Part shown: in pieces, positions 1 to 8,000 of the stretch | Numbering within the stretch: the first letter of the stretch is position 1 | Layout of the letters: each line of letters opens with the position of its first letter | Source of the DNA: CAYLNH01 sp964384625 | GTDB lineage: Bacteria; Verrucomicrobiota; Lentisphaeria; JABSQK01 | Direction of reading: 5' to 3' | NCBI GenBank assembly: GCA_964384625.1 | Contig: CAYLNH010000205.1 | Coordinates: forward strand, 1-13,324 | Length of the DNA: 13,324 bases | Program-made: the position numbers and the translations under genes | Notes under the pieces: generated by a model | The model's input: the letters and a program-made list of their open reading frames with translations, nothing else | Told to the model about the DNA's origin: nothing | Databases searched by the model: none

Positions 1-106
1 AATGCTATAGTGGCGGCGGCGCTGCTGCCCATTGTTCCGGGAGTATCCCTGCTCTCGTCTTTCAGCGGCGTTGCCGCGAGGTTAACCCTTCTTGCAGCCG
101 GTGCAG

Positions 107-1477
107 CTACACCCACGGGTCGCCGGTAGCTTCCAGCCACCGGTACATCTCGGCCAGGAGGTCCTTGACGATGTGCGGGCGGTCGCCGGCGCAGTCGAAC
201 ACCTGCTGCGGGTCCTCCCGGCGGTCGTATAGCTGGATGTTCTCGTTGCCGTCTTCGCGCGTTACGACCAGTGTATAGCGGTGTGTGCGAACGCCGCGTG
301 TGCCGTCCTGCGGCGTGTCGAACTTCGGCTGCAGGTAGAGTTGGGATGACGGTCGTTCCTGTTCGCCGCCGGAGAACAACGTGGCGAAGCTTGTGCCTTC
401 CACCGACGCCGGAATGTCGTCGCCGAACCCCAACAGTTCGATCAGCGTGGGGTAAACATCCGGCGCCGAGAGCAGCAGGTCGTCCCGGCGCGGGGCAATC
501 TCCTCGGGCCAGCGGATGAGGAACGGGATCGGCATGCATTCCTCGTAGAAGTTCGGCTTGGTTGCGCGATTGTGCATGCCCAGCGAGTTGCCGTGGTCCG
601 CGGTGAACAGGACGATGGTGTTGTCGCGCAGGCCGGTTTTATCGACGGCATCCATGATGCGGCCGAACTGGTCGTCGACGCCGGTGATCATCGAGTAGTA
701 GTTCAGGATGTTCTGGCGATAGTGGTCACCCCATCTGGTGTCGGCTTCCGGGACGCTGGGTTGTTCGCAGAGCGCCTCAATGTCGAGGGCCTTGTTCATT
801 TCGACGTACTTGTCCGGCACCAGATGGTAGGGCGTATGCGGCGGGTTCATGGAGACGACCATGGCGAACGGTTTGTCGTCATCGCGGTATTTCCCGCCGG
901 TGTTTTTGAGGTATTCAATCGCCAGATCGGCCTCGTGTTCCGGGCCCCATTGATCGACGAAATGGAAGCCGTCACGGTCGGCGTCGGTGTCCCAGTACAT
1001 CGGGCGGTCGTGGTAGTCGTAGGTGCCGTAGGAGTACCAGAAGTCGAAGCCGTGGCGGCGGTTCGGCGGGCACCATTCATTCCATTTCGGTTCGCCTTTG
1101 TTGTTGGCGCAGTCGACATATGGCTCGTGCGGCGAGTCCAGGTGCCATTTGCCGATGTAGCCCAGACTGTAGCCCCGGTCTTTCAGGATGTCCGACCAGC
1201 AGCGGTCGGCCGCCTGCAACTCGCAGTTGTAGGGACGTGTGCGCGACGTGCAGTTGCCGACGACGTGGTTGGCGTACGGATACTTGCCGGTCATCAACAT
1301 GGCGCGATAGGGGCTGCACACGGGAAAATTGGAGACGGCTTCCGGCAGTACGAGGCTTTCCGCGGCGAAACGGTCGAGGTTCGGGGTGATTACCGGTTCG
1401 ATGCCGCGGAAGGCCATGCTGCTGCCGCGCATCTGATCGGCAAAAACAATGACAAGGTTCGGGTGGTCGTCCGTCAT
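107..1477 (-). CDS. Formylglycine-dependent sulfatase (type I), apparently without signal peptide
   Basis: A 456-residue sulfatase-family hydrolase (alkaline phosphatase superfamily), predicted to cleave sulfate esters, probably from a glycan. The active-site signature C-S-P-Y-R lies at residues 54-58, so Cys54 would be converted to formylglycine by a maturase encoded elsewhere. Other family landmarks are the N-terminal metal-site strand VIVFADQ (Asp15), G-K-W-H at 109-112 (Lys110, His112), N-P-P-H (His214), T-A-D-H-G with Asp294 and His295, and Lys307. The length is usual for single-domain bacterial sulfatases. The start is fixed by an ATGA overlap with the stop of the upstream propeller gene, which implies translational coupling. 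Oddly, the protein opens MTDDHPNLVIVF with no signal peptide, whereas most polysaccharide sulfatases are exported. It may therefore act in the cytoplasm on imported fragments. The family call is firm; the substrate is unknown, and a phosphodiester-cleaving relative is a less likely alternative. Confidence 0.93.
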   Translation of the reverse strand: MTDDHPNLVIVFADQMRGSSMAFRGIEPVITPNLDRFAAESLVLPEAVSNFPVCSPYRAMLMTGKYPYANHVVGNCTSRTRPYNCELQAADRCWSDILKDRGYSLGYIGKWHLDSPHEPYVDCANNKGEPKWNEWCPPNRRHGFDFWYSYGTYDYHDRPMYWDTDADRDGFHFVDQWGPEHEADLAIEYLKNTGGKYRDDDKPFAMVVSMNPPHTPYHLVPDKYVEMNKALDIEALCEQPSVPEADTRWGDHYRQNILNYYSMITGVDDQFGRIMDAVDKTGLRDNTIVLFTADHGNSLGMHNRATKPNFYEECMPIPFLIRWPEEIAPRRDDLLLSAPDVYPTLIELLGFGDDIPASVEGTSFATLFSGGEQERPSSQLYLQPKFDTPQDGTRGVRTHRYTLVVTREDGNENIQLYDRREDPQQVFDCAGDRPHIVKDLLAEMYRWLEATGDPWV

Positions 1478-2874
1478 TCCGTCGAGTCCTTCGTTGCCGG
1501 TGCGGTTGCCGGTTTGGGCGGCGTCAGTTGGTAGCAGCGCAACTGCTGTTTGTAGCGCAGGTACAGCTTGCCGTTGGCGACAACCGGTATGGTCCAGGTG
1601 GCGTGACGGACCCGGCCCAGGGCCCCGGGCAACTTGGTTACCAGCTTGAATTCTGTCGGCGCCGGCTGCATCAGAAACAGGTTTCCCTTGATATCCATGC
1701 AGAGCAGATAGCCGTCAACATACTGGCAGGTACCCCAGCCCATGTCGTTGGTGGACCATTTCTCTTCACCGGTCTGCAGGTCGACGCATTTGAAGGCCCC
1801 GCGGTTCTGGATGCTGTCGCCGGAGTAGCCGTAGATGCAGCCATCGATGATATAGGGGTCGGAATGATGCGAAGCGATGGCTTTGTTGGTCCACAGCACC
1901 TCAGCCCGGGTTGCCGACACCCGCAACGCCCGGCCGCCGGTCTTGTAGCCGGAGGTGATGAAGACGATGTCGTCCTTGTACACCGGCGTGGTGGCATTGA
2001 CATCATAGGACGTGATCCATTCGGTGTTCCACAGGACCGCGCCGTCAGCCGGCTTCAGCGCCGCCAGGCCTTTGCCGTGGAAACTCAGAATCGCCGGCTC
2101 CCCGTCCAGCGGCATCTGCGTGATCGCGGCATAGCCGGCGCTGCCGCTGCCGCTCTTCCATTTCACTGCGCCGGTCATCTTGTCGTAGGCAATCGTCCGG
2201 GCGCTGCCGCCGCCCGCAACAATGACCAGATCTTTGAAGACCAGCGGCGAGCTGCTGTGGCCCCATTTCGGCGCCTTGCCGCCGTCGCTGTTGACAGATC
2301 GCTGCCAGACCTTCGTGCCGTCGAACAGCCGCCAGCAGACCAGGTCGCCGGCGCGGCCGAAGGTGTAGACACGGGCGTCATCAATGTACGGGGTGGCGCG
2401 CGAGCCCATGCCGCTGGCGCTCGCCGCCGGCGCCGTATACGACTGCTGCCAGATCAAGCCGCCGGAATCGGGGTTCAGACAGAAAACCAGATCCTCCGTC
2501 TCATTGCGGCCGGTGACGATCAGACGGTTGCCCTTGATGACCGGCGCCGACCAGACCGCGCTGGACTTGCCGCGGCACAGGAAGTTGATCTCCCAAACCT
2601 CGGCCAGGCCGGCCGACCAGTCGGTCAGGATGCCGGTAACGGCACTGCGGCCGTCGCCGCCGGCTCCCCGCCAGCAGATCCAGTCGGCCGCGCCGTCCGT
2701 CAGCGGCGGAAGCTCCGGCGGCACCGCCTGCGGCACGGTTTCCACCGGGCCGTCAATCTCAGCGTTCTGCGTGAACAACCTCAACTGGTCCCAACGCCGG
2801 ACCACGAAGACCGTGACGGCAACTGCCGCAATGAGCCCCAGGACGCCGCCGATCTTGAGAATCTTCTTTGTCAT
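1474..2874 (-). CDS. Membrane-anchored PQQ-type beta-propeller protein (BamB-like)
   Basis: A 466-residue protein with a short basic N-terminus (MTKKILK), one hydrophobic segment at about residues 8-25 (a single transmembrane anchor or uncleaved signal), a Pro-rich linker to about residue 60, then a beta-propeller of PQQ/YWTD-like blades. Repeated 'G.L.W' strand ends (GGLIWQ, GTKVWQ, GAVKWK, GAVLWN, GEEKWS) alternate with 'sPVi..drviv' strands. The opening D-W-I-C-W-R-G resembles the W-P-x-W-R-G start common in Planctomycetes and Verrucomicrobia propellers. An in-frame ATG at 2907 exists, but the ATG at 2874 is preferred: it precedes the basic/hydrophobic anchor and has AGAG six bases upstream. 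The fold resembles BamB, but these PVC proteins are not shown to be outer-membrane assembly factors and no quinone ligand is implied. It is coupled to the sulfatase by a 4-base overlap, suggesting a joint role in glycan handling (inference). The C-terminal tail is Pro/Ala/Thr rich. Confidence 0.85.
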   Translation of the reverse strand: MTKKILKIGGVLGLIAAVAVTVFVVRRWDQLRLFTQNAEIDGPVETVPQAVPPELPPLTDGAADWICWRGAGGDGRSAVTGILTDWSAGLAEVWEINFLCRGKSSAVWSAPVIKGNRLIVTGRNETEDLVFCLNPDSGGLIWQQSYTAPAASASGMGSRATPYIDDARVYTFGRAGDLVCWRLFDGTKVWQRSVNSDGGKAPKWGHSSSPLVFKDLVIVAGGGSARTIAYDKMTGAVKWKSGSGSAGYAAITQMPLDGEPAILSFHGKGLAALKPADGAVLWNTEWITSYDVNATTPVYKDDIVFITSGYKTGGRALRVSATRAEVLWTNKAIASHHSDPYIIDGCIYGYSGDSIQNRGAFKCVDLQTGEEKWSTNDMGWGTCQYVDGYLLCMDIKGNLFLMQPAPTEFKLVTKLPGALGRVRHATWTIPVVANGKLYLRYKQQLRCYQLTPPKPATAPATKDSTE

Positions 2875-2976
2875 ATGCATCTCTGAGGTTTTGCTTGCGG
2901 CAAACAATCTGCACTGTCAGCACCGGTATGCAACCGCAACGCCCCGCCTCCCACGCCGCATTTCCGCAAAACGCAC

Positions 2977-3008
2977 TTGACAGCGGCAATAAATAGATCA
3001 ATTGTAAT
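2977..3008 (+). promoter_or_regulatory. Candidate sigma-70-type promoter for the regulator-pseudopilin-glycosidase operon
   Basis: A perfect TTGACA (-35) lies at 2977-2982 in a locally AT-rich stretch about 55 bases upstream of the regulator start. The -10 box is less clear: ATTGTA at 3001-3006 (18-base spacer) or TGTAAT at 3003-3008 (20-base spacer, five of six matches to TATAAT). Either choice falls inside the palindrome at 2997-3020, as expected for a repressible promoter. I found no equally good promoter for the divergent propeller-sulfatase pair in this intergenic region. Confidence 0.42.
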
Positions 3009-3020
3009 AGTACGATTGAT
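2997..3020. promoter_or_regulatory. 24-bp near-perfect palindrome, likely operator of the GntR-LacI regulator
   Basis: Left arm ATCAATTGTA (2997-3006) and right arm TACGATTGAT (3011-3020) are inverted copies matching at 9 of 10 positions, separated by ATAG. The palindrome ends 16 bases before the regulator start codon and overlaps the likely -10 region. The two-fold symmetry, length and position suit a dimeric winged-helix repressor acting on its own operon. It could also affect the divergent propeller gene, whose start is about 120 bases away. Binding by the adjacent regulator is inferred, not shown. Confidence 0.62.
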
Positions 3021-3036
3021 ATAGAGGACGAAGGCG

Positions 3037-4242
3037 ATGGCGACAACCACAGGCAGAGCGACCGGCGGTGCGGCGGTCTACCAACAGATTCAGCAGGAGA
3101 TCCGCCGGCGGATCCGCGAGGGGGAGTGGCCGGCGGGTACCTTTCTGCCGAGCCGGCGCACGCTGGCCCGGCAGCACGACGTGGCGCTGGGTACGATCGA
3201 GAAGGCGATTGCGGAACTGCTGGCCGACGGCACGCTGCGGGCGCAGACGGGCCGCGGCACGTTTGTGGCGGACTCCCCGCTCAGCCGCTGCGGCCGCGAA
3301 CCCGAGGCGGTCCCTTCGCCGCAGCCGGCGGCGTCGGCGGCACGGCTGGCGCGGCCGGCGCTGGTCGGCGTGATCAGCGAGTTTCACCTGCTCGATCGGG
3401 AACGCGAGCACTGCTGGGAATGGAATATTTGCCGCAGTCTGGAGCAGGTGTTGTCGGACGCCGGCGGCTTCAGCCGGGTGGTAGACCGGGCGATTCCGCG
3501 GGACAACTGGGTTTCGACGCGGCGGGCGGCGGAGGACCTCCTGAACGAAGGCGTCGACGGGTTGATCGTGGTTGGTCTGGCGCACGTGCAGAAAACGGCG
3601 AACGAGGTTTTGTCCCTGCCGGGACTGCGCGACAAGCCGGTGGTTTACGTTTCCGACTTCCCGCTCGAATTATTGGGCTCACAGATTTCCTATGACAACA
3701 CGGCCGCGGGCCACCGGGCGGCGTCGCACCTCCACGTCAACGGGTTTACGGAATTGACGTTTTTCGCACCGTTCGATGTGCAGTGGCAGGACGGCCGGGT
3801 TACCGGGGCCAGGGGGGCCTTGCCGCAATGGGGGCGTTCGCCGAAGTCCCTGCAGGTTGTGCGCAACGGCGTCGAACTGACCGGTGACAACCGGGCCGAC
3901 GGCGCTGCGCAGATGCGCCACTGGCTGGCGCAAGGCAATCCTTGCGACGGCGCGCGGGGCATCATTGCGGCGAACGACGGGTTGGCGTTAGGCATCCTGG
4001 ACGCGGCTGCCGCGGCCGGCCTGGATGTCGGTCGCGATTTCGGTCTGATCGGTTTTGACGATCGCGCCGCGGCGGCGCAGGCCGGCTTGACCAGCCTGCG
4101 GCCGCCGTTGGAACAGATGGGCCGCGAAGCGGCGCGCCTGATGGTGCAGGCGCTGAACGGTTATCCCAATCACTGCCGCATGGCGATCGCCCCCAACCTC
4201 GTGGCGCGCGCTTCGACCAGACGCCGGCAAAATGTGGAGTGA
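3037..4242 (+). CDS. GntR-family regulator with LacI/GalR-type sugar-binding domain
   Basis: A 401-residue transcription factor. Residues about 13-78 form a GntR winged helix-turn-helix (VYQQIQQEIRRRI, then LPSRRTLARQHDVALGTIEKA, then LLADGTLRAQTGRGTFVAD). A Pro/Ala-rich linker spans about 79-107. Residues about 108-395 form a periplasmic-binding-protein-like domain as in LacI/GalR proteins (EGVDGLIVVG at 171-180, GIIAANDGLALGILDAA near 308-324, GLIGFDD at 336-342). This GntR head with a LacI-like sensor (AraR-type architecture) is common in Lentisphaerota and Verrucomicrobiota, usually beside sugar-catabolic genes. It is cytoplasmic and likely a dimer binding the palindrome just upstream. 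The start ATG at 3037 has GAGG nine bases upstream (AAGG is nearer, two bases away). Its stop overlaps a GTG and is followed five bases later by the pseudopilin ATG, so the genes are likely co-transcribed. The ligand is unknown but probably a sugar released by the operon's glycosidase. Confidence 0.9.
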   Translation: MATTTGRATGGAAVYQQIQQEIRRRIREGEWPAGTFLPSRRTLARQHDVALGTIEKAIAELLADGTLRAQTGRGTFVADSPLSRCGREPEAVPSPQPAASAARLARPALVGVISEFHLLDREREHCWEWNICRSLEQVLSDAGGFSRVVDRAIPRDNWVSTRRAAEDLLNEGVDGLIVVGLAHVQKTANEVLSLPGLRDKPVVYVSDFPLELLGSQISYDNTAAGHRAASHLHVNGFTELTFFAPFDVQWQDGRVTGARGALPQWGRSPKSLQVVRNGVELTGDNRADGAAQMRHWLAQGNPCDGARGIIAANDGLALGILDAAAAAGLDVGRDFGLIGFDDRAAAAQAGLTSLRPPLEQMGREAARLMVQALNGYPNHCRMAIAPNLVARASTRRRQNVE

Positions 4243-4247
4243 CGACA

Positions 4248-4988
4248 ATGCGATACGTCCGTTTCACCTTGATCGAGTTACTTGTGGTGATTGCCATTGT
4301 GGCAATCCTGGCTGCCATGCTGCTGCCGGTTTTGAGTAAGGCGCGCGAAACCGCCAACCGCGTTGCCTGTGTCAACAACCAACGGCAGATCACAACAGCC
4401 ATGCTGATCTACGCTGACGAAGCCGATCAGTATTTTCCCATCGGCTATTGGCGCTGGAGTCCGTCGAAACACAACAACGTGATCTATGCCGGCGGCGGCT
4501 ACGGCAGTGAACGGTACGTGCTGCACGGCAAGGTGATTGGCGCCGGGCTGCTGGCGCCGTCGGCGGTCTTCATTTGTCCATCGGCCACCGGCGGGGGCAG
4601 TCGTTATGACGCGTCCGAGTGGCCGCCGGCGTACGGGGACGACGCCCAGAGCGACTACGGCACACGGCCGCTCGACCAGGAAGGCAACCTGATCAGTTGG
4701 CAGCCGGGCGGCGACGACCGCTATTGGGGCGTGCCGCCGCTGGCGCCGGCGGCGGGTTTCACGGCGATGCCGAAGCTGGACCGGTTGGGCGGTGAGATCG
4801 CGGTGTTGTCGGACTATTTCCGCAGTCTGGACTATGTCGACCGCGGTCACTACGCCGGCGCCTGCACAGCCTTCAGCGACGGCTCCGGCGAATTCCTCAA
4901 ACGCAGCCTGATCGATCCGCCGTTGACCTACGATGCCGACGCCAACTACAATCACGTGCAGACGGTCTGGCAGAATTTCGACCGTTAA
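4248..4988 (+). CDS. Pseudopilin-like protein, prepilin N-terminus with H-X9-DG C-terminal motif
   Basis: A 246-residue protein with a type IV prepilin-like start: short leader MRYVR, then F-T-L-I-E-L-L-V-V-I-A-I and a hydrophobic helix to about residue 27. Glu10 is the conserved Glu at +5 of the mature chain. The residue before the predicted cleavage site is Arg5 instead of the usual Gly; this departure is common in the expanded Lentisphaerota pseudopilin families. Further landmarks are C-V-N-N-Q-R-Q after the helix, F-I-C-P-S at 108-112, and an exact H-X9-D-G (His201, Asp211, Gly212) near the C-terminus, as in the DUF1559/H-X9-DG proteins of this group. ATG at 4248 is chosen over GTG at 4239 because GGAG lies eight bases upstream of the ATG. 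It sits between the regulator and the glycosidase with gaps of 5 and 16 bases. Its role is unknown; surface capture of the glycan is a hypothesis. Confidence 0.9.
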   Translation: MRYVRFTLIELLVVIAIVAILAAMLLPVLSKARETANRVACVNNQRQITTAMLIYADEADQYFPIGYWRWSPSKHNNVIYAGGGYGSERYVLHGKVIGAGLLAPSAVFICPSATGGGSRYDASEWPPAYGDDAQSDYGTRPLDQEGNLISWQPGGDDRYWGVPPLAPAAGFTAMPKLDRLGGEIAVLSDYFRSLDYVDRGHYAGACTAFSDGSGEFLKRSLIDPPLTYDADANYNHVQTVWQNFDR

Positions 4989-4992
4989 TCAT

Positions 4993-5000
4993 GGAAGGAG
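4993..5000 (+). promoter_or_regulatory. Strong ribosome binding site that decides the glycosidase start
   Basis: GGAAGGAG ends four bases before the ATG at 5005. The reading frame is open upstream to an ATG at 4933, but that start lies inside the pseudopilin gene, lacks this site and would bury the signal peptide. The start at 5005 is therefore preferred. Confidence 0.85.
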
Positions 5001-5004
5001 AATC

Positions 5005-8000
5005 ATGCGCATCCCAATCCTGTTTTGTCTGGTTCTGATGCTGACACCGCTGTGGGCGGCACCGGCGAAACGTGTCCGGCCGGTTACGCCGCATTTCCAC
5101 GTCGACTTCGATACTGGCTACAAGGAAGGCGACCGCTTCGATGCCACCGGCGAAACCAGCGTCAACGAACTGGCGGCCAAAGCCAAGGGAAAACCGCCGT
5201 ACCGCAAACTCACGGATATCCGCAACCGTCTCGGCAAGCACAGCGGCAAGTGGACGGCCGTGGTTGCCAAGGGCGCCCCGTTTACTTCGCGGTATCTGCG
5301 TTTCGAGGTGCCGCGGGGCGAGAAACTCGCGGGCCGGCTGGAGTTGTTCAAGCCGCCTGCGGACAACGCCGCCGCCGGCGTCTGGGTGATCCGCTTCGAC
5401 TATGCCAGGCTGACGGCGGGCAAAGGCGGTCCCGAGCTCTGCGAATTGCAGTTAAAGACGGGCCGGGGCCGCATCATCGCGTCGCCGGCGATGTGGTACG
5501 GCGCCTTCCTCGGCAACTGGCGTAAGGTCAAAAGCAACCGGCCGTTGCCGCTGAATAAGGTTGTGGCGATCCGCATCGAACTCGACTATACCCGCAAGGA
5601 GTACCGTCTGTATGTCAACGGCGAGAAGACCGAGACCGTCCAGCAGCGGCTGGGCGGGTTCGGCGGGTTGTCGCTGGTGTTTACAAACAAGAGCGCCGAT
5701 CACGATCTGGCTTTCGGCCTGGACAACCTGCGTCTTGGCCGGCAGATGACGGGTTCGCCCGTTCGCATCGAGGGCATCGACGAACTGGAACTCGGCAATC
5801 TGCTGGCGGCTCAGGAGTACCTTGGTGAGAACGCGAAGGACCTCCTTTTCCGTCTGACGGTGCGCAACCACCTGAGCCAACCGGCAGCCGGCACGGTCAG
5901 CGGCGAGATCTTCAACGACAGCGGCGTCGTCGCGAAACTGGCGGGGCAGGCGTTCACCGCCGCGGCGGCGGCCACCCTTAAACTCGAATGGCGGACCAAA
6001 GCGCCGGGCTACGGCTGGTACGGCGTCCGTTTCCAACTGGAGTCGCCGCCGGACCGGCACCGGGCGAAGACCGCGTTCTGCGTGATCCGTCCGGCCGTGC
6101 CGGGGCGGCGGCCGGACAGCATGTTCGGCCTCTGCCTGGGCGGCACCGAAGAGGACCGCCTCATCGCGCAGGCGATCGGCGTCAAGTGGCGTCGCGGGTT
6201 CGCGGCCAAACACCTGACCTATCCCGGCCACGTGGCGCCGAAGCCCGGCAAATGGTGGAGTGAAGACGACCAGCAGAAAGCACTGGATTCCGTACGGCAC
6301 TGGCAGAAAGCCGGCGTTGAAACGCTGGGCTACATCAGTTACAACATCCCGTGGAACACCGGCAAGGACCGCCACGGCAAGACGCATGGCCCGCATCGGG
6401 CGCCGCCGGCCGACCTGCAGGTCCATGCCGAAATGGTGGAACGTCTGATTGCGCCGCTGCACGAGGAGGTCCGGTATTGGGAGCTCTGGAATGAGCCCGG
6501 CGGCTATTTCTGGGGCGGCACGCCCCAGCAGTACCGGGATATGCTGCGTGTTGTCTGGGATCGCATCAAACCGCAATTCCCGGAGGTCCGGTTGATCGGC
6601 GGCGGCCACTACATGTGGATCAGCCGCGACTGGGTCTTCGCGATGCAGAACGACAATGCCGGCTACGTCGACGGCATGGCGCTGCATCCCTACGGCCGGC
6701 CGGGATTGTGGACGCCGGTCAGCCCGGCGCTGGATGCGGCGTTGGTGCGGAAACATGCCAGGGGTGCGAACGGCGGTCTATGGGCCACCGAACTGGGAGC
6801 GCCGCCGCACTGGATCTTTCGCGGCCACAAAGCCGCGGTCCAGCCCTACCTGGTGGCGCGCGCCGTGGCGCCCGTCTACCTGCTCAACCGTATCGGCGCC
6901 GGCGACACGCCGATCCGCGTCTTCTGGTTCCAGTCGAACTACAACCGCCGCGGTCCTGAAGACCACAAGTCCGAAGCTGAACAACACAACCTCTGGAACT
7001 ACAAGCGGCCGTCGCCGGCGGTCGCGGCCTACGCGGCGATGACGCATTTCCTGGAGGACGGCAAGCTGCAGGGGGACCTGTTCGTCACGTCCAGGCGCGG
7101 CTGGGCGCTGCACTTCCTCAAGCCCGACGGCACCTCCGTCGTCGCCGTCTGGCCGGAGACCATCTGGCCCGCAGTCGATCAACGCAAGGCCGATCTGCAT
7201 CGCAGCCGCTGGTCGTTTCCCAAACTCGATTTCGAGGTCTGCGACTATTTCGGCCGCCCCGTCGGGACGCTTGCGGGTGACCGCCTGAACGTCGTCATGC
7301 CGACGCGCGGCGTGCACTATTTCGTCAGTCGCCGGCCGTCGGCGGAGGTCCGTCGCGCCTTCCGGCAGGCGACCTTCAAGGACCTCCCGGCGTTGACGGT
7401 GCGGCCGCAGCCGATCACGACGCCGTTGGCACGGCAGGCAATCCTGCGCGTCAAGGTTCGGAACGAAACGATGCAGGCCACTGACGTTACCCTCACCGTA
7501 ACGCCGCCCGACAGCTTGAAGCTGGCCTCGACGAAGACCATGCTGAAGCAGCTTCAGCCCGGCGAGACGCGTTTCGCGAAATTCACGGTCGCCGGGGCGG
7601 AGCCGAACACCGACAATCGCTATGCTGTCGCCTGGTCAGCCCTTTCGGCGGCCGGCGAGCAAAGGGGCACACGGGAAGTCCAGGCGGCTTATGCCGTCTT
7701 CGGCACACCGACAATCGACGGCCAACTGGAGGACTGGCAGGATGCCTGTTTCGTCTCGATCCGGCACCGCGGCAAGTTGGCCGACTGGTGGAAGGTCAAG
7801 CCCTCGATGACCATCGGCAAGGGCTATCGGCTGGCAGCGAAATGGGATGACAAGTTCTTCTATGCCGCCGCCGAAATCCCGGACCACACGACGAAATTCA
7901 GTACCATCAAAAACCATGCGCTGGAATACCGCATCCAGGGCGACGACTGCCTGCAGCTCGGCTTCAATGTGATCGACAAGAACCCGGACGATCTGCTGCA

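Noticed and set aside
65..77. Small hairpin GCGGC-GTT-GCCGC downstream of the sulfatase stop, as a terminator
   Set aside because: The stem is only five pairs and no T-run follows on the minus strand; the remaining bases 1-106 show nothing else I can support.
1528..2886. 452-codon open frame on the plus strand opposite the propeller gene
   Set aside because: Low-complexity Arg/Ala/Asp composition, no start signal, and the opposite strand encodes clear propeller blades.
2888..2905. Imperfect inverted repeat GTTTTGC...GGCAAAC just upstream of the propeller gene
   Set aside because: The arms match over only about five bases and no promoter could be placed beside it.
3612..3625. Perfect inverted repeat GTCCC-TGCC-GGGAC
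   Set aside because: It is inside the regulator's coding sequence, short, and likely chance in GC-rich DNA.
4239..4250. GTG at 4239 as the pseudopilin start (GTGA overlap with the regulator stop)
   Set aside because: GGAG is eight bases from the ATG at 4248 and would overlap the GTG itself, so the ATG is the better start.
5452..6756. 434-codon open frame on the minus strand inside the glycosidase gene
   Set aside because: Arg/Ala/Val-rich shadow of a gene with a signal peptide, W-N-E-P motif and a good ribosome binding site.
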